Origin: Glebionis coronaria
Lineage: Eukaryota > Streptophyta > Magnoliopsida > Asterales > Asteraceae
DNA: 64,000 nt
Assembly: GCA_025667525.1 (NCBI GenBank)
Contig: CM046874.1
Span: 280,982,380-281,046,379, forward strand
Direction of reading: 5' to 3'
The notes under the pieces were generated by a model that was given only the letters and a program-made list of their open reading frames with translations, did no database searches and had not been told where the DNA came from. Positions 23,528 through 35,935 of this stretch are shown piece after piece. Each line of letters opens with the position of its first letter. The stretch's first letter is position 1. The position numbers and the translations under genes are program-made.

Positions 23528-24390
23528 CTAATTCAAGGGAAACGTGGTGAGGGATGGAATCATCTCATGAGAGATTTCCTCACCAAGGTACAACTTCACA
23601 CGCTGGCCATTCACTTTAAAATTAGGCCCATTAGGTTGAGAAAGTTCAATGGTGCCATATGGGAAAACTTTGGCGACGGTGAATGGACCAGACCAACGGC
23701 TCTTAAGCTTGCCCGAGAAGATCTTCAACCGAGAGTTAAAGAGTAAAACTTGATCACCAACGTGAAACTCTTGGTGCTTAATCCTAGAATCATGACTGAG
23801 CTTGGTTTTCTCCTTGTAGATCAATGAATTTTCATAAGCTTCATTCCTTAGTTCATTTAGCTCGTTGAGTTGAATCTTCCGAAGATCACCGGCTTTGTTG
23901 ATATCAAAATTGGCCCACTTCAAGGCCCAATATGCCTTATGTTCCAGCTCAATAGGAAGGTGGCATGCCTTCTCGTACACAAGAAGTACAACCAATAGGT
24001 GTCTTATATGTGGTACGGAAATCCCACAAAGCATCATCTAACTTATCGGCCCACGAGGCACGATGCTCTCCCATAGTTCGCTCTAAAATTCTCTTCAATC
24101 CACGGTTAGAAATCTCGGCTTGACCATTTGTTTGAGGATGATATGCCGTGGAAAGACGGTGATTGACTCCGTACTTAGCCATGACTCGAGCAAATTGATC
24201 ATTGCAAAAATTAGTCCCGCGATCACTGATGATAGCACGAGGAACACCGAATCGAGCAAATAACTGCTTCAGAAAGTTTACAACCACCCTCGCATCGTTT
24301 GTAGGGAGATCCTTTGCTTCAACCCATTTAGATACGTATTCAACGGCTACGAGGATGTACTTGTTCCCTTTGGATGATGGAAATGGCCCC
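23528..24390 (-). pseudogene. X integrase, C-terminal part (left of the W insertion)
   Basis: The minus frame covers most of the integrase core and the C-terminal domain: first Asp in VAVEYVSKW (Asp replaced by Glu in this copy), second Asp in SDRGTNF, Glu in GQAEISNRG, and a C-terminal segment with WSGPFTVAKV and YGTIELSQ. Compared with G1, about 8 bases are missing near 23980 and shift the frame. The natural stop is at 23528-23530. The 5' side is cut at 24390 by W; the remaining integrase N-terminus is at 45174-45492, and the coding frame is continuous across the insertion once one GCCCC copy is discounted. It is inactive. Confidence 0.9.
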
Positions 24391-26419
24391 TGATACAAGA
24401 CTTTTGACACCCCGTATAAAAATTAATTGAAGTTCGTTGTGTTGGTCTAATCGAATTGATCTAAGTTCTCTATGTGACTCTATTGTTCTTTGGTGGAAAC
24501 AAAGATGTGTCGTTGTAGTGTTTTAAAATAAAAGGTGTAAAACAATCAAAGTAAAGGTGCTCTTAAAGTAAATCTAAGTCTAATTAAAATAAAGGTGCAA
24601 GTATTTAAAAAGCAAGGCTGAAATTAAAGGGCACTAAAGTAAATGATGTAAACTTAAATCTATCTAAGGCAAACTTAAAGTGCGACTAAAACTAAGGCAA
24701 ATCTAAAATAAAACTAAGGCAAATAATCTTAAAGTGCAATTAAATAAAAGGCGGGAAAAATAAATCTTGAAAAAAAATCAAAAAAAAATCTAATAAGAAC
24801 CTGAATACAGCTTATTCGGAATTATCCTTCGTTTGGAATAATCACTCGTCCTAAATGTCACCTTCGGTTGAAATGATTCTTCTTCACTTGGAATATTACC
24901 AAAATCCTTGATCCGGAACAAATTGATCTGAATATGTCACTTATCCAAAACAACCCTTCGTTCGGAACTTTACTGATTCGGAACTCTAAATCTTCTCTTG
25001 ATTCGGAAGTATTTGGTCACCCCTTGATTCGGAAGTTTCCGAATGAAGCCCCTTGATTCGGAAGTTTAGAACTTCCGAATGAACACCTCTTGAGTAGGAA
25101 GCTGACCCTTGATCCGGAACTTTATTCGGAACTTTTAAGTTCCGAATGAAGCTTGGTCCGGAAGTTTATGACTTCCGAATGAAAGGCCTTGATGCGGAAC
25201 TTGATCCTTGATTCGGAACTTTGAGTTGATTCGGAACTTTTGAGAAGTTCCGGATGAAACCCTTGGTTCGGAACTTTGGAGTTTCGAATGAATACTCTTT
25301 ACTCGGAAGTTTTCACTTCGTCCGGAACTTTGAAAGTTCCGGATGAACAAGTTTGGCTCGGAAGTTTTGTTGAGTTAAAATCTTCCGGATCAAGCCTTGA
25401 TTCGGAACTTTAGAAGTTCCGAATGAACACTTTCCCTCCTTCTTGGTTCGGAACTTTTCCTGGAAAGATCAGAAACAAAGCAAACACCCCCGAAGAACAA
25501 GGGATATAGTAACAGCAGGTATAATAACAAATTTAACCAAAATCAAACACACGGATTAATCTAAATAGTAACGAATCAACAGTAACATCAACAAACAATT
25601 AAAAACACGAAATCAAACAACTTTAACAACAATAATCAAAAACCAATTTGGATCAAAATAAAAGCATGAACATGAACATAAACATAAACACAACAAATCA
25701 AAGATAAAGAAAGGTAGATGATAGATTAACAAAATAAAGTAAAGATTTGACAAGAATTAAAATGAAAACTTACTTGGAATTAAATGGTAATTAAGGTGCA
25801 TAACATGAATTTAAATTGACAAGTAATGTAAATGACAAGATAAGTAAATGGTGGAAGGTCTAATTGTCACTATTAGCCAACAAGAATGAAATGATAAACA
25901 TCCTAATCTATTTATAGGGGAGGATTAAGGAAGCTTCCTCCCCTCTTTCCTTTCTTCTTAATTGCGTAGTTAAGTCCCTCCTTCTTTTAATCTTCATTAA
26001 TTGCATACTTAGTCCTTTTCTTCTAATCTTCTTTAAACTTGGACTTAAGGGACTTTTGGCTTCGGGATTTCTTTTGAACTCGTCTTTAATTTCTTCAATA
26101 AAATAGACTTGAATTCTTCGGCTTTTGATAAACTTCCGTCTTTTGACTTTTTGTTCGATAAATCTTCAGAATTGGTCGTGGACTTCCGTTCTTTTTACAC
26201 TCTTGACTTCTCGACTTCGTCTTTCATCTTTTTCTTCAATAAAAGTCCGTAAATGCCCGTGAATGTCCGTGTTTTCTCCACTTTTCACCTTTTCATCCTA
26301 AATCACAACAAAAACACAAACCACGCATAATTCCGACATAAAAGACATAAAATACACGTTTTGGCTCGGTTATTATTGTACTTAAGTGGTAGAAAAGATG
26401 GGTGTTTACACACCTATCA
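24391..26419 (-). repeat. W LTR copy 1 (3' LTR of W1)
   Basis: The LTR is 2029 bp. On the + strand it begins TGATACAAG and ends CACACCTATCA (element sense TGATAGGTGTG...TGTATCA). The minus-strand TATA box TATAAATA is near 25908-25916. It holds a dense CGGAA/TTCCG array. Confidence 0.95.
24811..25456 (-). repeat. TTCGGAA/TTCCGAA mini-palindrome array in W LTR 1
   Basis: About 27 CGGAA or TTCCG words fall in about 640 bp. Many pair into small inverted repeats such as TTCGGAACTTT...AAGTTCCGAA followed by TGAA. Equivalent arrays are at 32310-32952 (LTR 2), 41987-42629 (inverted LTR) and 43567-44209 (LTR 4). All lie downstream of the LTR TATA box. Confidence 0.9.
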
Positions 26420-28437
26420 AATCCCCTACACTTGACCATTGCAATGTCCTCATGCAATGCATTAGTTACAAAGCAAGATTTCACTTTCCATTATAATTAA
26501 TCCACGTTGGCCTTTATTAAAGAGATAGAAAATCAAAGACATACAAAATAAAGAAATCAAAAGCATACCTTGGGTTTTGAAAATGTCATGAATAATCATC
26601 ATCCTCAAGTTTTCACTTTCTCCAAACCAAGCTTAAAAACGAGATCATTGTTATTATAAGTTAGTAAACTAACACGAACTCATGTGGGCCAATTATTCAC
26701 TTAGACTCCCTTATTCCTAGGGGTATCTCTTATATTTTATTGTTGTCTTGAATGATCACGAGGATGCATTGTTTGACTTATTTCGATAGTTATTTAGTCT
26801 GAAAATAAAGTGAACGATTTAATCAATAGTTAGCTAAAGGACCAAATCTTTTAAAACTGCTTCTCGGGACCTCATAAAGTTCATATCTTGGCATAACTCG
26901 CTTCGCGATTTGAGACCTTTCTCGGACCGATATTTGGCAGCGACTTCATACTTCAAATCTTGAGAGACGTTCGTGAAATAATGGTCTTCTCTTCATATAG
27001 GAATTTCTTCACTTGAAGTTTTAAGAGATTCATACTTGGACCACGACTTCTTCATTTTTCTCCAATCTTTATTTTGGACTTTGATATACAACGATCCGCC
27101 TCCTTTTATGACTTGGATCTATTTATCCTCATACCTTGTTAGGGTCTTTTCGGATACACTTCTCCATGACTTTTGGGGAGTTTTGCTTTACGTCGTGTGT
27201 CTCGATCCTTCATATTGATATTCGATAAATGATTCTTCACATCACTTTGGATCTTTAGCAACAAAATATAGCCTTCATGCCTTGTTAGGGCCTTTTCGGA
27301 CTCGCCAATCTTCGCGTCCCGCTTCAATAAGTTATGCCTTGGCTATGAACTCTAATCCATACCGAGCAACTTTTAAACGATCTGGGGCTAGAAGCTAAGT
27401 AACTTTTCAAATCGTACAACCTTATTTATTAGCAGATAAATTTATTAGCAAGCGATGGGAGAATAGGCTTATAATTAACTCACATAAATTCACGAAAGAA
27501 TACCGAACTTATAATTGGCTCTATCATCTCTCGTTCTCCACAGTTTAAAATCTCAAGTAATGAGACTCGTGGATACTTAGCCTATTAAATCAAAGTTTTG
27601 GGTTTTCGAGTCGCCTATAGGATCTTGCGAATTCTTAGACTTTTTCAAGTTTAGAAATCGCATTTTAAAGTTCCCTTGATAAACGACTCTCTAGGATCAA
27701 TTATAGGAACTTGCGAAAAGTTCTTGTTCTTAACCCGTGAGAGTTAAGACTTTCGCGTTTTATAGCTCCCTATATAAAAGCCTAGCAAAACTTGACTTAA
27801 AACCGTTAAGGATACTAGCTAGAGTAAACTCGGGTTGAGTCAAAAGATTCACAACGTTTGAAAACTAAAACCACTAATGAAACATTTATTCTAGCAAAGA
27901 AAGAAAATAACTATACAAAAGGGAAAAACTAATAGGCCAAAATAGATCAAAAATTTTGAAAAATGTCGAAAAATTGATTTTCCGGTTAAAATGAGGACAA
28001 ATACAAGGAAAAGGCCACTTAACTTCGATAGAAGTCCCCCCTACACTTAAGATAAACATTGTCCTCAATGTTTAAGCATATGGGAGTAAACTCCCCTACA
28101 CTTAGGACATTGTGCACGTTGTTTAAATCTTGCTAAGGAAAAGACAACTAAAGAGATTCCTATTTTAATATTGAGAAAATATAAAATAGTGAATCGAAAA
28201 GAGTTTAGGATAGAACCGGGAAGAAGTAGAACACGGAATCACGGGTCGTCAAGAATCATTAAGAGTGGATCATTGAAGCTCGAATCCCTGATTAAGAAGT
28301 GAGGAGAGGAAATAGCAAACCAAAGGGTCCCCCCTACACTTATGGTAAAGAAAGCGAAAAGATAGATGCATGGGTTGCCTCCCAAGAAGCGCTTGGTTTT
28401 TGTTAACCGAGTCATTAGCCTGACTCGACCTTGATCA
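26420..28437 (-). other. W1 3' untranslated region
   Basis: This noncoding region lies between the gag-protease frame and the LTR. The sense-strand word AAGTGTAGGGG occurs at the LTR border (26420-26432, polypurine tract) and near 28036, 28092 and 28330. No RT, RNase H or integrase sequence is present where a full gypsy element would have it. Confidence 0.8.
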
Positions 28438-31400
28438 TCAACGGAAGTAGCATGAAACAAATCCACCAGGATCAAAGACATAGTTTTCATCCATCAATAA
28501 GCAAGAGCTTAAGGCGAACAAGGCAAGCCAAAAGAGAAGTGGCAGGGTTCCCTTAAGCAGCGATGGAGCATGGTGGAAGCAAGGTTGAAGTGGTGCAAGC
28601 ATGTATTCAATGGTTCCAAAGATTTTTCCTTTTATTTCATCAGGTGGATACTGAGATGGCTTAAAGACTTCAATATCGGGGTCGAACACCTTTTCCTTCA
28701 AGGGAAAATAGCACTCAGGCTCAGCCGAGTGTGAAGAAGATCCGCAAAGAAGCACAACCTCGTCCTCAGAAGTGGGACAAAGAGGTGTTAAATCATAAGT
28801 GCAACGGATTTCAGTGTCGACCGGTTTCTTCTCCTTTGACAAAATGCTTTTCAAATCCAAAGTAGGATCAAGACGATAATCTTCAAAGTCATAAGGAGGA
28901 GCATCACTCTCATGAGGGAAGTAAGTGTTGAGAAATTCAGAGAAATCTTCCTCAAATGAGTAATCGTCCATAGTAGGATCGAGTGATGGTGGAGGATCTT
29001 CATCATGTGAAGAATCGCTCGAGAGAGTATCAGCCTCATCAAAATCATCGAAAGTGGGCAGCTCGGGATACTCAGAAGTACAATCAAAATCATCCGAATC
29101 TGAGCTAGAATCATTATCATCATAAGCATCGAAGACCGGTGTAGAATCATAAATGGGAGAAGCGTCCAAAGTAGGGAGAGAATCATCCACATTATCTTCA
29201 AAGAGTGGATTATCAGTGGAAGAATCGAATAGAGGATTGTCATAGACGGTAAAGTCATCGAGCACATTTATCATATTCACTGATTCTCGGCCTCCAAAGG
29301 ATTTCCTGTAAGCTTCCCCATTTTAAAATCTTTTGAATCATCCTCGACTCGTAAGATTAACTCACCTTCGGCCACATCTACTAAAGCTCGTCCGGTTCTC
29401 AAGAATGGCCGACCAAGTATTAAAGGAATACGAGGATCCATTTCATAATCAACTACGACAAAATCGACCGGGAAAGTAAATGTGCCAACTTTGATAAACA
29501 CGTCTTCGGCTATACCAACGGGGTAAGCGAGAGTGCGATTTGCAAGTTCGAGAGTCATCTTTGTTGGAATGAGGTCGGGTAATGATAGTGTTTTCCAAAC
29601 ACTCAGTTGCATCAAATTAATACAAGCCCCGAGATCAGCAAGGGCAGTAAATTCTTCAGTTTTGTTGAACACGCAAGGCAACACAAAACGACCGGGATCT
29701 CCAAGCTTTTCCGGAAGTTCTCTAAGAAGGACTGTAGAGCAGTTTTCATTTAATCGTGTGTTGGCGAGTTCAATCAGCTTCTCCTTCTTGCTAAGCAATT
29801 CCTTGAATGCTTTCACAAATTTCGGCATGTGGCAAAGTGCTTCAACAAGGCTAATGTTGATGGTCATTTTAGATAGCATATCCACATATTTCGATATTTG
29901 ACAGTCATTCTTGGTTAGCTCGTTGGTCTTGCCTATGCGAGAAGGGTATGGGATTCTGGGTTGATAGGGGGACGGTGAAGGTGTAGTTGGTGAAGGTTGT
30001 GATGTTGAAGGGTCCTTCCGATATACATCGTCATTACGAGGCGGAGACGGTAATGGTGCACTACTACTAGGTGTAGGAGGAGTAGGGATACATGGTGGTG
30101 GAGGAGGTGTAGATGATGGTGGTGGGATAGGTGGATCGACAATGGTAATTCCACTACGCGTAGTTATAGCACTCACATTAGCTCGCGGATTGGTGACGGT
30201 GTTTGAAGGTAGAGAACCCGAAGAAGAAGAAGGTTGAGCTTCGGGCAAGAAACTAGCCAACAGATTCTTTAATTCAGTTGTTTGAGTGATGAAGGAGGAT
30301 TGAAGATTATCACGAACCTCGGTTCTGATGTCATTACCTTGCTTCAAGATATCTCCTTTCAAATTGATTATTTGGCTCTATAGATTCTTGATTTGCTCAC
30401 CTTGAGTTCTCATGATGGTGTCAACATCGGGATTAATGGGTGGGTGTTGTTGGGTGGGTGGTTGATAAGGGTTAGAAGCACGAGGTGGGATTTGGTTGCT
30501 TCTATTGTAGTTGTTGGCGGGATTTTGGTTTTGAGGAGAAAAACCGGGTGAAAGGTAGTTGTTGGAACGGTAGCTCAGCAGATTTCTATCCCCTTGTTGT
30601 CTAGCTTGGTAATTTTCCGGTGAATAATTACCGTAAGCAGCATACACATTTTCCGGATTTCCTTGTGTCGAAGGACAATCGGTGTATGAGCTAGGACCGC
30701 CACATGTTTCGCAAGGATTAGCAACCGCTTTAACTTGTTGTTGTTGTTGGTTTGAAGCGAGAAGCGTAATACTTTTGCTCATTTCAGCCATCATGCGGGT
30801 GAGTTCGGTCATCTCAGGGTTTGCTGAGGTAGAGGAAACATTGACTCTCGGGTTGTTCCTAGAAGAAGCAGAGGAATCCCAGTTCTTATGATGAGTAGTC
30901 ATGTTTTCAATTAACTCTCTACACTCCTCGGGTCTCCTTTTCATGAATGTGCCACCGGCGGCTGCATTAATCGTATCACGATCTCGAAAAGTCAATCCGT
31001 TGTAGAAATTATCAATCAATGTGACGGGAAGCATGTTGTGGTTTGGACAACGGTCGATCAAGACATTATATCGCTCCCAAGCGTCAAAAAGAGATTCATC
31101 AGGGTCTTGCATGAAACCGCTGATCTGATTGCGAAGGCTTGTGACCATGGATGGTAGAAAGTAGCGCGATAAAAATCGTTGAGTCATATCATCCCAAGTG
31201 TGAATAGAATTCTTCGGGAGACGATCAAACCATTTCTCGGCATGATGCGATAAAGTATGTGGGAAGAGTTGTAGTCGGAGTACATCCATTGTGGCACCAG
31301 GCAACTTCATGCTTTGGGTGATTGTAATGAACTTGTCGAGGTGTTTGTTGGCATCATCATCAGGCAATCCTCTAAAAGGGTTTGTTTGTACTTGCTGAAT

Positions 31401-31640
31401 CATGTGGTGCTTCAACGAAAATTCAGGAGCGTTGATTTGCATCGGCGCAATCGGTCCTCCTCGTCCAAACATTGTTGGTTGACAAAGTTCTTCCATGGTC
31501 CGAAGATCGGGCTGTGGAAGAGCATTGTTGTCATTATTATTATTATTGAGGTTCGGTGGAATGTTGTTGTTGTTAACACCTGCCATATCTAAATCTTCTT
31601 GAGGCTCGGGCTCTTGATAATTAGAAGATCTAGTACGCAT
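28438..31640 (-). pseudogene. W1 gag-protease, broken copy
   Basis: This is the same protein as the intact frame at 35936-39139. It starts at the Met of MRTRSSNYQ (31640). A TAG at 30378-30380 replaces the CAG present in W2. One T is missing near 29302-29304 compared with W2, so the C-terminal part (28438-29280) is in another frame. The zinc-knuckle His is Ser here (CETCGGPSSYTDC), and the protease motif reads DLGACINLMQ instead of DLGASINLMP. It is a defective duplicate. Confidence 0.92.
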
Positions 31641-31887
31641 ACACCTGAAAATGCAAAAGAAAAAGAAACCAAACACAAAGACAACTTATATACACAATCA
31701 AAATAAAATCTTTTTGGATTTTTGAAATTTGTAATTTTTATGGTTTTTTATCAATTTTTAATTTTTATGATTTTTGAATTTTTTATGCAAGAAAAATAAC
31801 GTTCACAAGTGAACGGATCCCAAAAAGCAACGTGTCTCTCACAGAAAACTGTTGATCTTAACGAAAAGAGCCGGCAGCGGCGCCATT
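31641..31887 (-). promoter_or_regulatory. W1 leader and primer binding site
   Basis: This short leader joins gag to the LTR. GGCAGCGGCGCCA (31873-31885) is the minus-strand primer site, matching the tRNA-Asp type TGGCGCCGCTGCC, but the outer bases (GAG instead of CCC) are altered. It starts two bases from the LTR. Confidence 0.8.
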
Positions 31888-33917
31888 TGATACTAGGCTT
31901 TTGACACCCCGTATAAAAATTAATTGAAGTTCGTTGTGTTGGTCTAATCGAATTGATCTAAGTTCTCTATGTGACTCTATTGTTCTTTGGTGGAAACAAA
32001 GATGTGTCGTTGTAGTGTTTTAAAATAAAAGGTGCAAAACAATCAAAGTAAAGGTGCTCTTAAAGTAAATCTAAGTCTAATTAAAATAAAGGTGCAAGTA
32101 TTTAAAAAGCAAGGCTGAAATTAAAGGGCACTAAAGTAAATGATGTAAACTTAAATCTATCTAAGGCAAACTTAAAGTGCGACTAAAACTAAGGCAAATC
32201 TAAAATAAAACTAAGGCAAATAATCTTAAAGTGCAATTAAATAAAAGGCGGGAAAAATAAATCTTGAAAAAAAATCAAAGAAAAAATCTAATAAGAACCT
32301 GAATACAGCTCATTCGGAATTATCCTTCGTTTGGAATAATCACTCGTCCTAAATGTCACCTTCGGTTGAAATGATTCTTCTTCACTTGGAATATTACCAA
32401 AATCCTTGATCCGGAACAAATTGATCTGAATATGTCACTTATCCAAAACAACCCTTCGTTCGGAACTTTACTGATTCGGAACTCTAAATCTTCTCTTGAT
32501 TCGGAAGTATTTGGTCACCCCTTGATTCGGAAGTTTCCGAATGAAGCCCCTTGATTCGGAAGTTTAGAACTTCCGAATGAACACCTCTTGAGTAGGAAGC
32601 TGACCCTTGATCCGGAACTTTATTCGGAACTTTTAAGTTCCGAATGAAGCTTGGTCCGGAAGTTTATGACTTCCGAATGAAAGGCCTTGATGCGGAACTT
32701 GATCCTTGATTCGGAACTTTGAGTTGATTCGGAACTTTTGAGAAGTTCCGGATGAAACCCTTGGTTCGGAACTTTGGAGTTCCGAATGAATACTCTTTAC
32801 TCGGAAGTTTTCACTTCGTCCGGAACTTTGAAAGTTCCGGATGAACAAGTTTGGCTCGGAAGTTTTGTTGAGTTAAAATCTTCCGGATGAAGCCTTGATT
32901 CGGAACTTTAGAAGTTCCTAATGAACACTTTCCCTCCTTCTTGGTTCGGAACTTTTCCTGGAAAGATCAGAAACAAAGCAAACACCCCCGAAGAACAAGG
33001 GATATAGTAACAGCAGGTATAATAACAAATTTAACCAAAATCAAACACACGGATTAATCTAAATAGTAACGAATCAACAGTAACATCAACAAACAATTAA
33101 AAACACGAAATCAAACAACTTTAACAACAATAATCAAAAACCAATTTGGATCAAAATAAAAGCATGAACATGAACATAAACATAAACACAACAAATCAAA
33201 GATAAAGAAAGGTAGATGATAGATTAACAAAATAAAGTAAAGATTTTACTAGAATTAAAATGAAAACTTACTTGGAATTAAATGGTAATTAAGGTGCATA
33301 ACATGAATTTAAATTGACAAGTAATGTAAATGACAAGATAAGTAAATGGTGGAAGGTCTAATTGTCACTATTAGCCAACAAGAATGAAATGATAAACATC
33401 CTAATCTATTTATAGGGGAGGATTAAGGAAGCTTCCTCCCCTCTTTCCTTTCTTCTTAATTGCGTAGTTAAGTCCCTCCTTCTTTTAATCTTCATTAATT
33501 GCATACTTAGTCCTTTTCTTCTAATCTTCTTTAAACTTGGACTTAAGGGACTTTTGGCTTCGGGATTTCTTTTGAACTCGTCTTTAATTTCTTCAATAAA
33601 ATAGACTTGAATTCTTCGGCTTTTGATAAACTTCCGTCTTTTGACATTTTCTTCGATAAATCTTCAGAATTGGTCGTGGACTTCCGTTCTTTTTACACTC
33701 TTGACTTCTCGACTTCGTCTTTCATCTTTTTCTTCAATAAAAGTCCGTAAATGCCCGTGAATGTCCGTGTTTTCTCCACTTTTCACCTTTTCATCCTAAA
33801 TCACAACAAAAACACAAACCACGCATAATTCCGACATAAAAGACATAAAATACACGTTTTGGCTCGGTTATTATTGTACTTAAGTGGTAGAAAAGATGGG
33901 TGTTTACACACCTATCA
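31888..33917 (-). repeat. W LTR copy 2, shared by W1 and W2
   Basis: The 2030-bp LTR has the same ends as copy 1 (TGATACTAGG... here). It serves both as 5' LTR of W1 and 3' LTR of W2, giving the LTR-internal-LTR-internal pattern. The array lies at 32310-32952. Confidence 0.95.
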
Positions 33918-35935
33918 AATCCCCTACACTTGACCATTGCAATGTCCTCATGCAATGCATTAGTTACAAAGCAAGATTTCACTTTCCATCATAATTAATC
34001 CACGTTGGCCTTTATTAAAGAGATAGAAAATCAAAGACATACAAAATAAAGAAATCAAAAGCATACCTTGGGTTTTGAAAATGTCATGAATAATCATCAT
34101 CCTCAAGTTTTCACTTTCTCCAAACTAAGCTTAAAAACAAGATCATTGTTATTATAAGTTAGTAAACTAACACGAACTCATGTGGGCCAATTATTCACTT
34201 AGACTCCCTTATTCCTAGGTGTATCTCTTATATTTTATTGTTGTCTTGAATGATCACGAGGATGCATTGTTTGACTTATTTCGATAGTTATTTAGTCTGA
34301 AAATAAAGTGAACGATTTAATCAATAGTTAGCTAAAGGACCAAATCTTTTAAAACTGCTTCTCGGGACCTCATAAAGTTCATATCTTGGCATAACTCGCT
34401 TCGCAATTTGAGACCTTTCTCGGACCGATATTTGGCAGCGACTTCATACTTCAAATCTTGAGAGACGTTCGTGAAATAATGGTCTTCTCTTCATATAGGA
34501 ATTTCTTCACTTGAAGTTTTGAGAGATTCATACTTGGACCACGACTTCTTCATTTTTCTCCAATCTTTATTTTGGACTTTGATATACAACGATCCGCCTC
34601 CTTTTATGACTTGGATCTATTTATCCTCATACCTTGTTAGGGTCTTTTCGGATACACTTCTCCATGACTTTTGGGGAGTTTTGCTTTACGTCGTGTGTCT
34701 CGATCCTTCATATTGATTTTCGATAAATGATTCTTCACATCACTTTGGATCTTTAGCAACAAAATATAGCCCTCATGCCTTGTTAGGGCCTTTTCGGACT
34801 CGCCAATCTTCGCGTCCCGCTTCAATAAGTTATGCCTTGGCTATGAACTCTAATCCATACCGAGCAACTTTTAAACGATCTGGGGCTAGAAGCTAAGTAA
34901 CTTTTCAAATCGTGCAACCTTATTTATTAGCAGATAAATTTATTAGCAAGCGATGGGAGAATAGGCTTATAATTAACTCACATAAATTCACGGAAGAATA
35001 CCGAACTAATAATTGGCTCTATCATCTCTCGTCCTCCACAGTTTAAAATCTCAAGTAATGAGACTCGTGGATACTTAGCCTATTAAATCAAAGTTTTGGG
35101 TTTTCGAGTCGCCTATAGGATCTTGCGAATTCTTAGACTTTTTCAAGTTTAGAAATCGCATTTTAAAGTTCCTTTGATAAACGACTCTCTAGGATCAGTT
35201 ATAGGAACTTGCGAAAAGTTCTTGTTCTTAACCCGTGAGAGTTAAGACTTTCGCGTTTTATAGCTCCCTATATAAAAGCCTAGCAAAACTTGACTTAAAA
35301 CCGTTAAGGATACTAGCTAGAGTAAACTCGGGTTGAGTCAAAAGATTCACAACGTTTGAAAACTAAAACCACTAATGAAACATTTATTCTAGCAAAGAAA
35401 GAAAATAACTATACAAAAGGGAAAAACTAATAGGCCAAAATAGATCAAAAATTTTGAAAAATGTCGAAAAATTGATTTTCCGGTTAAAATGAGGACAAAT
35501 ACAAGGAAAAGACCACTTAACTTCGATAGAAGTCCCCCCTACACTTAAGATAAACATTGTCCTCAATGTTTAAGCATATGGGAGTAAACTCCCCTACACT
35601 TAGGACATTGTGCACGTTGTTTAAATCTTGCTAAGGAAAAGACAACTAAAGAGATTCCTATTTTAATATTGAGAAAATATAAAATAGTGAATCGAAAAGA
35701 GTTTAGGATAGAACCGGGAAGAAGTAGAACACGGAATCACGGGTCGTCAAGAATCATTAAGAGTGGATCATTGAAGCTTGAATCCCTGATTAAGAAGTGA
35801 GGAGAGGAAATAGCAAACCAAAGGGTCCCCCCTACACTTATGGTAAAGAAAGCGAAAAGATAGATGCATGGGTTGCCTCCCAAGAAGCGCTTGGTTTTTG
35901 TTAACCGAGTCATTAGCCTGACTCGACCTTGATCA
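33918..35935 (-). other. W2 3' untranslated region
   Basis: This is near-identical to 26420-28437 with scattered substitutions. It is noncoding and contains the polypurine tract next to the LTR and the same further AAGTGTAGGGG copies. Confidence 0.8.

Noticed and set aside
25135..25350. 71-codon ORF repeated in all W LTRs
   Set aside because: It is a reading frame through the TTCCGAA word array; its repetition follows from LTR duplication.
24811..25456. Heat shock elements (alternating GAA/TTC)
   Set aside because: GAA and TTC words are abundant, but they do not keep the 5-bp phase of a heat shock element; the constant core is CGGAA.
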